The notes under the pieces are model-generated. The model saw only the letters and a program-made list of their open reading frames with translations, had not been told where the DNA came from and made no database searches. Shown in pieces: positions 8,984 through 17,349 of a DNA stretch of 64,000 bases. Source of the DNA: an uncultured Ruminococcus sp. (GTDB taxonomy: Bacteria > Bacillota > Clostridia > Oscillospirales > Ruminococcaceae); assembly GCA_902800795.1 (NCBI GenBank), contig CADCFQ010000009.1, positions 177,048 to 241,047 on the forward strand, written 5' to 3'. Positions within the stretch are counted from its first letter, which is position 1. Every line of letters begins with the position of its first letter. Position numbers and translations under genes: made by a program.

Positions 8984-9067
8984 GCTTATGGTGTTAAATG
9001 AATGTTTAACATCCGTTTTGTTGTCTCCTTTCTTTTGTTCTACACATAATTATTTTATTTCATCTCG

Positions 9068-9110
9068 AGCAGGGCACCGTTGTCCTGCTATTTTTCTGCC
9101 CGGGGGCAGA
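9068..9110 (+). promoter_or_regulatory. Attenuator-like hairpins in the muramidase leader
   Basis: About 80 nt into a 145-nt leader, AGCAGG/CCTGCT forms a stem followed by ATTTTT. TCTGCCC/GGGCAGA follows directly (9095-9110), and then the AAGGAGG box. The first hairpin has the shape of a weak terminator. Confidence 0.4.
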
Positions 9111-9134
9111 GACTATACCAAGGAGGTGGTCTGC

Positions 9135-10418
9135 ATGAAAAGAATAATACCCTTAGCGGCTTGTGCGGCGCTTCTATGCGGCTGCGGCGGTGAGATAGGC
9201 AAAGCAAAGCCTGTCAAGGTGACAGTGCAGCAGAGCTCATCTGTGGCCGAGACCACAACGACCGCTGCGACGACAACAGCTGTGACCTCTTCGGCGCAGA
9301 CGACGACCACCGGGAAAAAGACAGAGAAGAAAGCTCCCGAGATAGAGCTTGAGTATACCAATGAGTTTGAAGTGTATGAGGATGTCAGGCTTTCGGATAT
9401 GGTGAAAAAAACAGATGCCGAGCTTTTAGAGCCTGACACGAGGATCGATACCGAAACTACCGGCAAGCATACTGTGAAGGCAAAGCTGATAGCGGACGGC
9501 ACAGAGGTGGAAAAGGAGCTTACATATACTGTTAATGACACAACCGCTCCCGTTTTGCTCGGCGGAGATTATTTTTCCACACAGGTGGGCAACGACTGTG
9601 ATATCAGCTCTCTTGGCTTTGTAGCCGATAATTATGACACCGAGTCCACGATAACAGTGGACGGCTATGTGGACACCGATACCATAGGGGTATACAGCGT
9701 GACAGCGACGCTTACTGACAGCTCCGGAAACACCTCGGTCAGGGAGATGACCGTTGAGGTGGCGGACTTTGCTTCGTCCTATCTTGTGCCGGACAACGGC
9801 GAGATGACCTTTGCCGATTATCTTGACAGATATCAGGGCGGCTCTGCCGATGTGGGCATAGACGTTTCTGCCTGGCAGGGGAATATCGACTTTGATGCTG
9901 TGGCTTCCGAGGGCTGCAATTTCGTTATGGTCAGGGCTGGCTATTCTTCGGGCAGCGTGACGGCCGATGACTATTTTTTGCAGAATGTGGATAACGCACA
10001 GGCAGCAGGCCTTGACTGCGGAGTATATTTCTACAGTGCCGACAGCGACCCCGAGGTGGTCAGACAGCACGCAAGGTGGCTTGTAAACGCTCTCGGCGGA
10101 AGACAGCTTTCTATGCCCATAGCCTTTGATTGGGAGGACTTTGCGAATTTCAGGAGCTATAAGATGAACCTTCACACCCTCAATCAGATGTACAAGGTGT
10201 TCAAGGAGGAGCTGGAGAGTGCCGGCTACAGGGCTATGCTTTACGGCAGCAAAAATTTTCTGTCCAGCGCCTGGGAGATAGAGGGCGAGGATATATGGCT
10301 TGCTCATTATGTGGATCAGACCGACTATCCGGGAAGCTTTTCGCTGTGGCAGACAGGCGTCGGCACCATAAGCGGCATCGACGGACAGGTAGACCTGGAT
10401 GTAAGATACTCTCGCTGA
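9135..10418 (+). CDS. GH25 lysozyme-like lipoprotein with Ig-like region
   Basis: This is a cell-surface muramidase that probably cuts peptidoglycan. The frame is open further upstream, but AAGGAGGTGG sets the ATG at 9135 (427 residues). A lipoprotein signal ends at Cys17 in LLCGC. A Thr-rich linker (about 35-60) and two DUF5011-like beta domains (about 65-215) follow. The GH25 domain runs from GIDVSAWQGNIDF (near 241) through the catalytic AFDWED (near 329) to LWQ near the end. It is a single gene with its own promoter and leader. The role may be wall remodelling or killing of neighbours. Confidence 0.9.
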   Translation: MKRIIPLAACAALLCGCGGEIGKAKPVKVTVQQSSSVAETTTTAATTTAVTSSAQTTTTGKKTEKKAPEIELEYTNEFEVYEDVRLSDMVKKTDAELLEPDTRIDTETTGKHTVKAKLIADGTEVEKELTYTVNDTTAPVLLGGDYFSTQVGNDCDISSLGFVADNYDTESTITVDGYVDTDTIGVYSVTATLTDSSGNTSVREMTVEVADFASSYLVPDNGEMTFADYLDRYQGGSADVGIDVSAWQGNIDFDAVASEGCNFVMVRAGYSSGSVTADDYFLQNVDNAQAAGLDCGVYFYSADSDPEVVRQHARWLVNALGGRQLSMPIAFDWEDFANFRSYKMNLHTLNQMYKVFKEELESAGYRAMLYGSKNFLSSAWEIEGEDIWLAHYVDQTDYPGSFSLWQTGVGTISGIDGQVDLDVRYSR

Positions 10419-10459
10419 CGGGGTTTACGAAAAATTTACAAATTCAGAGGCCCGTGCCC

Positions 10460-10488
10460 TTGACAAGAGGGTGCGGGTCTGTTATAAT
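10460..10488 (+). promoter_or_regulatory. Promoter of rplJ-rplL
   Basis: TTGACA (10460-10465), 17 bp and TATAAT (10483-10488) match the sigma-A consensus. Confidence 0.9.
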
Positions 10489-10508
10489 ATTAAGGCATTC
10501 GTATCTAA

Positions 10509-10611
10509 AGACAGCAGGCGGTGTGATGAACACGGAAGCCCTGCCGAGGAGGAATAGCAAGGTTTTATATGAACTTTGTGCCCTTTTGTCTTTGACGAAA
10601 GGGTCTTTCTT
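10509..10611 (+). promoter_or_regulatory. Ribosomal protein L10 leader
   Basis: AGCAGGCGGTG...CCCTGCCGAGGAGG (10511-10552) has the fold and bulge sequence of the L10(L12)4-binding leader of Firmicutes. It is followed by CCCTTTTGTC/GACGAAAGGG (10581-10603) with a T-rich tail, a terminator used for autogenous control. Placement between promoter and rplJ agrees. Confidence 0.85.
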
Positions 10612-10659
10612 ATTTAGTGACGTTTTGCTATCTTGATTTTGAGAGAGGTGAAATGACAA

Positions 10660-11169
10660 ATGGCAAGTGAAAAGGTTTTAAGCGCAAAGAAGGCAAGAGT
10701 TCAGGAACTCGCAGAGATGATCAAGAACTCTGAGGCAGGCGTGCTCGTTGATTACAAGGGCATCACTGTTGAGGAGGACACCAAGCTTCGTAAGGAGCTG
10801 AGAGAGGCTGACATCAACTACTTTGTTGAGAAGAACACCATCCTGAGATTCGCTCTCAAGGAGGCAGGTCTCGAGTCTATGTGCGATGTTCTCGAGGGAA
10901 CAACTGCTATCGCTATCTCTAACGGCGACCAGACCGCTCCTGCAAGAATTCTCGGAAAGTTCTCTGAGGACTGCAAGGGAGAGAAGTTCTTCCTCAAGAA
11001 CGGTTACATCGGTGAAGAGGTTTATGACGAGGCAGGCGTAAAGGCTCTGTCGAAGATCCCTTCGAGAGAGGTACTTCTTGCACAGCTCGTTGGTTCTCTT
11101 CAGGGACCGCTCACAAAGCTGGCTGCAACTCTTCAGGCAGTTGTGGACAAGGAAAACGGCGCTGCTTAA
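10660..11169 (+). CDS. rplJ: 50S ribosomal protein L10
   Basis: L10 forms the base of the ribosomal stalk and carries L7/L12 dimers on its C-terminal helix. The 169 residues are family length and begin MASEKVLSAKKARVQELAE, with the LVDYKGITVEE motif near 29-39. The C-terminal helix rich in Leu and Ala follows. It is first in rplJ-rplL and follows its own leader, through which it is expected to limit its own expression. Confidence 0.97.
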   Translation: MASEKVLSAKKARVQELAEMIKNSEAGVLVDYKGITVEEDTKLRKELREADINYFVEKNTILRFALKEAGLESMCDVLEGTTAIAISNGDQTAPARILGKFSEDCKGEKFFLKNGYIGEEVYDEAGVKALSKIPSREVLLAQLVGSLQGPLTKLAATLQAVVDKENGAA

Positions 11170-11281
11170 TTGCGGCTTCGGCGGCATAAGGATATGCTGC
11201 ATTTTATAAGAGCAGATGCTCTTGAAAACGTGGGGGCTTTCCCCAAGGATTTATTAAATTTTTAAAAAGGAGATTATTATC

Positions 11282-11656
11282 ATGGCTTCAGAGAAGATCA
11301 CAAAATTTGTAGAAGATATCAAGACCCTGTCCGTTCTCGAGCTTTCCGAGCTCGTTGACGCTATCCAGGAGGAATTCGGTGTAACAGCTGCTATCGCTGC
11401 TGGTCCTGCTGCTGGTGCAGGCGCAGGCGCTGCTGCTGAGGAGAAGACTGAGTTCGACGTAGTTCTCGCTTCCTTCGGCGATTCCAAGATGCCTGTTATC
11501 AAGGCTGTTAAGGAGATCACAGGTCTCGGTCTTAAGGAGTCCAAGGAGCTCGTTGAGGGTGCTCCCAAGGCTATCAAGGAGGGCGTATCCAAGGCTGACG
11601 CTGAGGAGATGAAGGCTAAGCTCGAGGCTGCAGGCGCTACTGTAGAGCTCAAGTAA
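11282..11656 (+). CDS. rplL: 50S ribosomal protein L7/L12
   Basis: L7/L12 is the flexible stalk protein that recruits translation GTPases. The 124 residues show an N-terminal dimer helix, an Ala/Gly hinge (about 35-52) and the C-terminal domain [19 protein letters not shown]...[12 protein letters not shown]. It lies 112 bp after rplJ with AAAGGAG before the ATG. Transcription ends at 11764-11791, inside repeat copy B. Confidence 0.97.
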   Translation: MASEKITKFVEDIKTLSVLELSELVDAIQEEFGVTAAIAAGPAAGAGAGAAAEEKTEFDVVLASFGDSKMPVIKAVKEITGLGLKESKELVEGAPKAIKEGVSKADAEEMKAKLEAAGATVELK

Positions 11657-11659
11657 TTG

Positions 11660-11920
11660 GTGCTCGCCGCACGGCTAAACCACGCCGTACATTGAGCGTG
11701 CTTTTCACTTTGCTCCCGCTGATACAGCAGAGCACAGGTGGAAAGATCGTAAAAGCAAATATAAAGACCGTCCGAAAGGGCGGTCTTTTTTGTGCTCGGT
11801 TTTAAGGTCCACGCAGTGTGACAATTGAAAAGCTTAGAATAAGCTAACCCCCTGCCCTCCGGGGAGGGCAGGGGGTACTGTTAGCATACACAAAGCCCCG
11901 ATGGGTGGGGGCATTAGCCG
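11660..11920. repeat. Intergenic inverted-repeat element, copy B
   Basis: This is a second copy of the 3424-3623 unit, reversed. It has the same 17-mer GTGCTCGCCGCACGGCT at 11660-11676, CGCAGTGTGACAATTGAAAA at 11812-11831, a 13-bp GC hairpin CCCCCTGCCCTCC/GGAGGGCAGGGGG (near 11848-11875) framed by GCTAA and TTAGC, and TGGGTGGGGGCATTAGCCG ending at 11920. The hairpin bases differ from copy A yet still pair. The end of the element supplies the araD stop codon, and the rplL terminator lies inside it. Confidence 0.75.
11764..11791 (+). terminator. Terminator of rplJ-rplL
   Basis: AAAGACCGTCC, a GAAA tetraloop and GGGCGGTCTTT are followed by a run of T. Confidence 0.9.
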
Positions 11921-12609
11921 TTGCCCTGGCCGTAGTAGGCGTTGGGACCGTGCTTTCTGAGAAAATGCTTGTTCTGGAGAGCCGAGGATGCGGGGGCGGC
12001 AGAGGGGTTTATCTGGAGCGTCAGCGTGCTCATCTTTGCCACCTCTTCAAGGACTACCGCATTGTAAACAGACTGTGCTGCGTCCTTGCCCCAGGTGAAA
12101 GGTCCGTGGCTCTTGCAGATAACGCCCGGAACATAGACGGGGCTCTTGTTTGCAAAGGCCTCAATGATAGCCTTGCCGGTGTTGTCCTCATAGCGGTCCT
12201 TTATCTCGGCCTCGCTAAGGGCCCTTGCACAGGGTATGCTGCCGTAGAACGTATCAGCATGAGTGGTGCCGAAGCAGGGGATATCCCTTCCTGCCTGTGC
12301 CCAGGCCACCGCATAGGTCGAGTGGGTGTGGCATACACCGCCTATGGTCTGAAACTCTTTGTAGAGCCTCAGATGTGTGGGGGTGTCAGTCGAGGGCTTG
12401 AGCTTGCCTTCGACAACGTCTCCGTTCATATTAACGACAACCATATCGTTTGCTGACAGCTTGTCATAGTCAACACCGCTGGGCTTGATAACGAACAGCC
12501 CCAGCTCACGGTCGATACCGCTGACATTGCCCCAGGTAAAGGTCACAAGGCCGTGCTTTACCAGTGCCATATTTGCTTCATAAACTTCCAGCTTTAATCT
12601 TTCCAGCAT
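11914..12609 (-). CDS. araD: L-ribulose-5-phosphate 4-epimerase
   Basis: AraD converts L-ribulose 5-phosphate to D-xylulose 5-phosphate, the last step of L-arabinose entry into the pentose phosphate pathway. The 231 residues show the class II aldolase fold with metal ligands HTH (95-97) and the His in [10 protein letters not shown] (about 171), the [11 protein letters not shown] segment with the ligand region, and the closing GPNAYYGQ. It fits a plant-fibre lifestyle with GH43 nearby. The stop codon lies inside repeat copy B, which may have slightly altered the C-terminus. Confidence 0.95.
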   Translation of the reverse strand: MLERLKLEVYEANMALVKHGLVTFTWGNVSGIDRELGLFVIKPSGVDYDKLSANDMVVVNMNGDVVEGKLKPSTDTPTHLRLYKEFQTIGGVCHTHSTYAVAWAQAGRDIPCFGTTHADTFYGSIPCARALSEAEIKDRYEDNTGKAIIEAFANKSPVYVPGVICKSHGPFTWGKDAAQSVYNAVVLEEVAKMSTLTLQINPSAAPASSALQNKHFLRKHGPNAYYGQGNG

Positions 12610-12639
12610 AGCTTTCCCTCTTTTCAGACTATCACATTA

Positions 12640-12672
12640 CGGCACCTCCGCTGTGATACAGCAGAAGTGCCG
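12640..12672 (-). other. Strong hairpin between ackA and araD
   Basis: On the minus strand CGGCACTTCTGCTGT pairs with ACAGCGGAGGTGCCG around a 3-base loop. The 15 bp include two G-U pairs that only work in minus-strand RNA. There is no U-run after it. It could cap ackA mRNA or act as a processing or partial termination site before araD. Confidence 0.5.
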
Positions 12673-12721
12673 AAAAAACAGATCTTCTTTATCGCCGGTC
12701 TATCGGCTCAGTCAAAATGCT

Positions 12722-13915
12722 TTACTTTACCATAGCGAGTGTGTCTCTTGCTATGAGCAGCTCCTCGTTTGTGGGAACTACCCAAACCTCGACCTTGGAG
12801 TCAGCAGCGGAGATCTTCTTGATCTCGCCTCTGCACTTGTTAGCCTCAGCGTCAAGCTTGATACCAAGCCACTCAGCGTTTGTAAGAGCATCTCTTCTTA
12901 CCTCGGGAGCGTTCTCGCCGATACCGCCGGTGAAGATAACAGCGTCAACGCCGTTCATGGCAGCGGCAAAAGCTCCGATGTACTTCTTGATCTGGTATGC
13001 GAGCATCTCACAGGTAGCCTGTGCTCTCTCGTCGCCCTCGGAAGCAGCCTTCTGGATGTCTCTGTTGTCAGAGCTGATGCCCGAAAGACCGAGGAAGCCG
13101 GACTTCTTGTTTGTATAAGCGGTCATCTCGTCGGGAGAAAGACCGAGCTTCTTCATAACGAACAGGATGGCAGAGGGGTCAACAGCACCGCATCTGGTTC
13201 CCATTATAAGACCGTCAAGGGGAGTGAAGCCCATTGTGGTATCAACGCTCTTGCCGCCGTCAACAGCTGTGATAGACGAGCCGTTTCCGAGGTGGCAGGA
13301 AACGATCTTGAGATCCTTGATATCCTTGCCCATAAGCTCAGCGAGCTTTGCGGTAACAAATCTGTGGGATGTTCCGTGGAAGCCGTATTTTCTGACGTGC
13401 AGATCCTTGTAGCACTCATAGGGCAGACCGAAGAGGTAAGCCTTTCTGGGCATTGTGGAGTGGAAGGCCGTATCAAAAACAACTACCTGAGGTGTGCCCT
13501 CGGGGAGCACTTCCTTGCAGGCTCTCAGAGCCAGTGCGTGGGGGTGGTTGTGAACAGGAGCCAGCTCAGCCAGGCTGTCTATCTGGTCGATGACCTCATC
13601 GGTCACCATACAGGTCTCCTTGAATATCTCGGCGCCCTGGACTATCCTGTGGCCGACAGCGGCGATCTCGGACATAGAGTCGATGACCTTGGTCTCGCCT
13701 GTGGTGAGTATCTCGACAAGCTTTTCAAAAGCCTCTGTATGTGTAGGGAACGAGCAGTCGGCCTCCAGCTTTCTGCCGTCTCCTGTTTTTGCGCTTATGT
13801 GACCGTCAACGCCTATCCTGTCGGCGTTGCCCTTTGCTATAACGCTCTCGTCTGTCATATCGAGCAGCTGATACTTCAGTGAGGACGAGCCTGCATTTAC
13901 AACTAGAATTTTCAT
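12722..13915 (-). CDS. ackA: Acetate kinase
   Basis: AckA makes ATP and acetate from acetyl phosphate, the main energy step of acetate-forming fermentation. The 397 residues have all family blocks: VNAGSSSLKYQL (5-16), the VFDTAFHSTMP segment with the catalytic Asp (about 148), HLGNGSS, the FTGGIGENAPEVR nucleotide loop and the closing TNEELLIARDT. No phosphotransacetylase gene lies next to it. Its promoter overlaps that of tmcAL. Confidence 0.97.
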   Translation of the reverse strand: MKILVVNAGSSSLKYQLLDMTDESVIAKGNADRIGVDGHISAKTGDGRKLEADCSFPTHTEAFEKLVEILTTGETKVIDSMSEIAAVGHRIVQGAEIFKETCMVTDEVIDQIDSLAELAPVHNHPHALALRACKEVLPEGTPQVVVFDTAFHSTMPRKAYLFGLPYECYKDLHVRKYGFHGTSHRFVTAKLAELMGKDIKDLKIVSCHLGNGSSITAVDGGKSVDTTMGFTPLDGLIMGTRCGAVDPSAILFVMKKLGLSPDEMTAYTNKKSGFLGLSGISSDNRDIQKAASEGDERAQATCEMLAYQIKKYIGAFAAAMNGVDAVIFTGGIGENAPEVRRDALTNAEWLGIKLDAEANKCRGEIKKISAADSKVEVWVVPTNEELLIARDTLAMVK

Positions 13916-13955
13916 TTTGGAAATGATCTCCTCTCAAGTTATTTGACCTGTCCGC

Positions 13956-13984
13956 TTGACTTGGCGGACAAAATGTCATATACT
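13956..13984 (+). promoter_or_regulatory. Promoter of tmcAL
   Basis: TTGACT (13956-13961), 17 bp and TATACT (13979-13984). The -10 box lies only 3 bp from the -10 box of the ackA promoter. Confidence 0.75.
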
Positions 13985-13987
13985 ATA

Positions 13988-14016
13988 AGTATATCAGCAT
14001 TTGGCGCTGATTTCAA
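13988..14016 (-). promoter_or_regulatory. Promoter of ackA
   Basis: On the minus strand TTGAAA (14011-14016), 17 bp and TATACT (13988-13993). Together with the tmcAL -10 box it forms the near-palindrome TATACTATAAGTATA. Confidence 0.75.
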
Positions 14017-14111
14017 GAGGTTTTATATTTTTTTACATTTTGCACAGTTTTAAACCGCCTTTTCTGTCTGATAGAGAAAAGCAGATCATCCCGACAAGCA
14101 GGAGCACGACT

Positions 14112-15281
14112 ATGAATATAGCAGGTATTATAGCAGAATATGATCCTTTCCACGTAGGTCACGCCTTTCATCTTCGCCGTACCAAGGAGCTGGGCGCCGA
14201 TGCGGTCTGTGTGGTCATGAGCGGAGACTGTGTCCAGAGGGGTATGCCTGCGTTTTTCTCGAAGTTTGACCGGGCAGAGGCCGCTGTGGAAAACGGCGCA
14301 GACCTTGTGCTGGAACTGCCTGTACAGTATGCGGCGGCAGGAACGCCTGTGTTTGCCGGATACGGTGTAAGGCTCTTAGCGGAGCTCGGAGAGGGCGTTA
14401 TAAACAGCCTTTCCTTTGGAAGCGAGACCGGCGACCTTATGGCGCTTGAAGCGGCGGCGGAAGCGATAGAAAGCGTTTCCGACAGCGAAGAGGTAAGGGA
14501 GCTTATGCAGCAGGGGCTGTCCTTCGGCAAGGCTGTTACCAGGGCGGCCGGACAGGCAGGCGAGGTGCTTTTAAACCCCAATGATCTTCTGGCCACGGAA
14601 TATATAAGGGCGGCGAAAAAATATATGCCCTGGGCGGCCTTTACGGCGGTCAAGCGTATGGGTGCTCCGCACGGCTCGCAGGAGGATAACGGAGAGTCTA
14701 TCTCGGCTTCAAGGATAAGAGCAGGCTTTCCCGACCCGTCGGTCACCAGATACATCCCCGAGCGGTTCCACGAGATGACTCCGGTAGACTATAAAAAATA
14801 CGATATCCACGCTTATTTTTCTCTTGTTATGAACTTGAGCCCCGATATCTTACAGAGGAGCATCCTCGATCTCCCCGACGGGAGCGAAGCGCTGCTGGGA
14901 AGGATAATATCAGTGTTTGAAAGCGGCCGATATTCCGGTGCGGAGGATTTCGCAAAAGCACTCAGCTCAAAGAATATGACCTATGCCAAGGCAAGGCGGA
15001 TAATGCTCGGAAACATCCTTGGGCTTCGCAAGAGCGATATCGGCGAGATACCCTTCGGCAGGATCCTGGCGCTCAACGAGACGGGCGTGAAGATACTTGC
15101 CGAGGCAAAAAAGAAAAAAGGCCTTTACTGCCGCACGTCCCTGAGCGACCTGAGAAAGCGTTCGCCCTTTGCAAAAAGGTCGGCGGAGCTTATGCTCACG
15201 GCATCAAGGCTGAGAGAGATATGCACCTATGGCAAGGTGGTCTCGAATGAACTGACAAGAAAGGTAACAGTGATGAAATGA
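14112..15281 (+). CDS. tmcAL: tRNA(Met) cytidine acetate ligase
   Basis: TmcAL (YlbM, DUF795) activates acetate with ATP and acetylates C34 of elongator tRNA-Met in Bacillus subtilis. The protein starts MNIAGIIAEYDPFHVGHAFHL, giving the HxGH nucleotidyltransferase motif (about 15-18), and later has the NDLLATEYIRA segment. I place the start at the ATG at 14112, after an AGGAG box. The frame is open further upstream but has no such box. The 389 residues are family length. It is divergent from acetate kinase, which makes its substrate. Confidence 0.92.
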   Translation: MNIAGIIAEYDPFHVGHAFHLRRTKELGADAVCVVMSGDCVQRGMPAFFSKFDRAEAAVENGADLVLELPVQYAAAGTPVFAGYGVRLLAELGEGVINSLSFGSETGDLMALEAAAEAIESVSDSEEVRELMQQGLSFGKAVTRAAGQAGEVLLNPNDLLATEYIRAAKKYMPWAAFTAVKRMGAPHGSQEDNGESISASRIRAGFPDPSVTRYIPERFHEMTPVDYKKYDIHAYFSLVMNLSPDILQRSILDLPDGSEALLGRIISVFESGRYSGAEDFAKALSSKNMTYAKARRIMLGNILGLRKSDIGEIPFGRILALNETGVKILAEAKKKKGLYCRTSLSDLRKRSPFAKRSAELMLTASRLREICTYGKVVSNELTRKVTVMK

Positions 15282-15580
15282 AGGAAAAGGTCATAATTAT
15301 AGCGGCAGCTTTTCTGTGCGCTGTGGGAGCGGTGCTTTTTGCGGTGTCTCACAAAACAGACCTTGGCTATAACGACTGGTTCGTTATCGGCAGCACCGAG
15401 AAAGAGATAACAGACAGATACGACTCCTTTGACAAGGAATACGGCAAGATAAAAGGTTACTATATCGGTGATGATGACTCCTCAGTTATGCCAAGCCACC
15501 AGCCGATGTATTACTGGATAACATTCGATGACAGCGGCAAAGCAAAGTCTGTCGAAAAGCAGACCGCCCCGGGAGGTTAA
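15278..15580 (+). CDS. Small secreted or anchored protein of unknown function
   Basis: This 100-residue protein overlaps the tmcAL stop by ATGA, so its translation is coupled. The N-terminal hydrophobic stretch (4-23) is a signal or anchor. The rest, with IGSTEKEITDRYDSFDKEYG and a closing beta strand YYWITFDDSGK, looks like a small SmpA- or BLIP-like alpha/beta domain. I recognise no exact family. The next 90 bases hold short AT-rich palindromes and no gene. Confidence 0.7.
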   Translation: MKEKVIIIAAAFLCAVGAVLFAVSHKTDLGYNDWFVIGSTEKEITDRYDSFDKEYGKIKGYYIGDDDSSVMPSHQPMYYWITFDDSGKAKSVEKQTAPGG

Positions 15581-15668
15581 GATATATGTGAGACTATGCT
15601 CCCGGGGGCTCTGAGGATATCCGGGATATATATCCGGAGATATATCAAAACCATATATAAAATACAAT

Positions 15669-15702
15669 ATGCGGTATTTGCACATATTTGCAAATACCGC
15701 AT
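15669..15702. terminator. Bidirectional terminator
   Basis: ATGCGGTATTTGCA (15669-15682) pairs with TGCAAATACCGCAT (15689-15702). It lies between the convergent small-protein gene and the cyclase gene. Confidence 0.8.
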
Positions 15703-15706
15703 TTAG

Positions 15707-17134
15707 TTATACACGTCTTCTTTTCATTTTCTTCTTGTTGGAGTACATATCCATATCAGCACGGTTGAAAACATCCGCTGTTTCAAGGTCTCGTCCCCGC
15801 TCGAAATCGGCTATGCCGCAGGCAAGGGACGGCTTGCCGTCCGAGCGGTGTCTTGCCATCTGTGCCCGAAGTGAACGGATTATGTTGCGCCTGTTAAAGT
15901 GGTCCTCGCCCACAAGTATCACAGCGAACTCGTCTCCGCCGATGCGGAAAACAGGGCTGTGCTTGAATTTCTTGCATATCTCCGCACAGGCTCCCTTTAT
16001 GCTCTCGTCGCCGACATTGTGACCGAAGGAGTCATTTATCACCTTCAGCTCGTTGAGGTCGCAGATGACCACCGAGAAATCCAGCATATCGCCGTCTTTG
16101 ATCTTCTGGTTTATCTCCGCCTCATACTGCGAGTAAGCCATTTTGTTCTTGACTCCGGTCAGCGAGTCTCTCGTCGCCATGCTTATCGCAGTTCCCAGAG
16201 CCTCCTTGGTCTCGATCTCACGCCTCTTTGATGCGTCCACATTGCTTATACCTATTATAATATGCGTATCGTCTCCGATAGGGCGCACAGCACGCATATT
16301 GACATAGGTGGGCTTTTCCTCACAGATCAGCCGGTAGGTCAGAGAATAGACCTCGTCGGTCGTGACCTCGGAAAGAAAGCGCTCCTTCTGCATCTCCTTT
16401 TGCAGCAGCGGAAGGTCATCCTTGAATGCCTCGTATTTATCGTTCTCGCAGGCAAGAGAAAGCAAGCTTTCGCCAAGCTTGTTGGTTTTCAGCTTTTCGT
16501 CATGGCTGCCGGCCACATACTCGATGAGCTCCTCGGTCACCGTGTCGATGTAGTAGATAGCCTCGTATCTGCTTGCAAGCCCCTCCGCTATCTTGCGGAA
16601 GGTCTCGTTTTTCTCGTTCTCCTCCACCTCACGGCGCTTCTGGATATCCACATTTCTTACGCCCACAAAAATGTGATCCTTGTCGGTCATCGTTGCCTTG
16701 AGGTTGTAATAAAGAGGCTTCCCCTCCGGCACAAGTCGGTAATCCATAGTAAAGGTCGACTCGGTGAGAGCTTCGAGCAGTCTGTCCTTCATAAGGGAAG
16801 ACACGAACCTTTCACGGTCCTCCTCATAGACCAGGATCTCGGCGTTGATGACAGTGTCCGCAAAGAAATCGTCGCCCTTGCTGGCGATAGTCAGCGCTTC
16901 CTCTCCCTCCTTGGGGACATACTCAACATAGCTGTTGTCGTTGATGTCGATATAGTAAACGCTGGAATAGTCGATGGCCAGTGACCTTGCCAGCCTTGTG
17001 AAGTTCATATCACTGCTTTGCTTCTTTGAGCCCATTCGAGGTTTTGAGGCGTTCTTCTTTTTCAGATCTACCCTTGAGGCTGTTGCTGCTGCCGCAGCAG
17101 AAGATGTACGGATCATCGCTTTTTGTCTGCTCAT
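15707..17134 (-). CDS. Diguanylate cyclase with two PAS-like domains
   Basis: It probably makes cyclic di-GMP. After a basic, Ala-rich start (1-40) come two related PAS-like modules (about 45-165 and 180-310). Each ends in a GVRNVDIQKRREVE- or GISNVDASKRREIE-type linker helix. A GGDEF domain (about 320-475) carries the active motif RIGGDEF (near 398). No RxxD inhibitory site is seen five residues before GGDEF. There are no membrane spans, so it is a cytosolic sensor. It is a single gene between two terminators. Confidence 0.92.
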   Translation of the reverse strand: MSRQKAMIRTSSAAAAATASRVDLKKKNASKPRMGSKKQSSDMNFTRLARSLAIDYSSVYYIDINDNSYVEYVPKEGEEALTIASKGDDFFADTVINAEILVYEEDRERFVSSLMKDRLLEALTESTFTMDYRLVPEGKPLYYNLKATMTDKDHIFVGVRNVDIQKRREVEENEKNETFRKIAEGLASRYEAIYYIDTVTEELIEYVAGSHDEKLKTNKLGESLLSLACENDKYEAFKDDLPLLQKEMQKERFLSEVTTDEVYSLTYRLICEEKPTYVNMRAVRPIGDDTHIIIGISNVDASKRREIETKEALGTAISMATRDSLTGVKNKMAYSQYEAEINQKIKDGDMLDFSVVICDLNELKVINDSFGHNVGDESIKGACAEICKKFKHSPVFRIGGDEFAVILVGEDHFNRRNIIRSLRAQMARHRSDGKPSLACGIADFERGRDLETADVFNRADMDMYSNKKKMKRRRV

Positions 17135-17291
17135 AGTCTCATCTCTTTTCGGGGTCGGAGGCCTGTCAAAACTGATAAAACAGCTTTGCTCACGAAATAA
17201 AGGTTATTACTATCATTTTACCACAATTTGTTTATAATGTCAATATAAAATTCAAACATTTGTATCCAAATTGAAACAATTTGCACAAAGC

Positions 17292-17328
17292 AAAAACCGC
17301 ACACGGGGCAAAAGCGTCCTGTGTGCGG
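17292..17328 (-). terminator. Terminator of thrB
   Basis: On the minus strand CCGCACACAGG...CCCGTGTGCGG forms a stem followed by TTTTTG, about 20 bases after the thrB stop. Confidence 0.85.
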
Positions 17329-17349
17329 AGCTTTATTATCGGGGTATGA

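Noticed and set aside
12653..13882. A 409-codon plus-strand frame over ackA
   Set aside because: It is a shadow of acetate kinase with no start signal or family resemblance.
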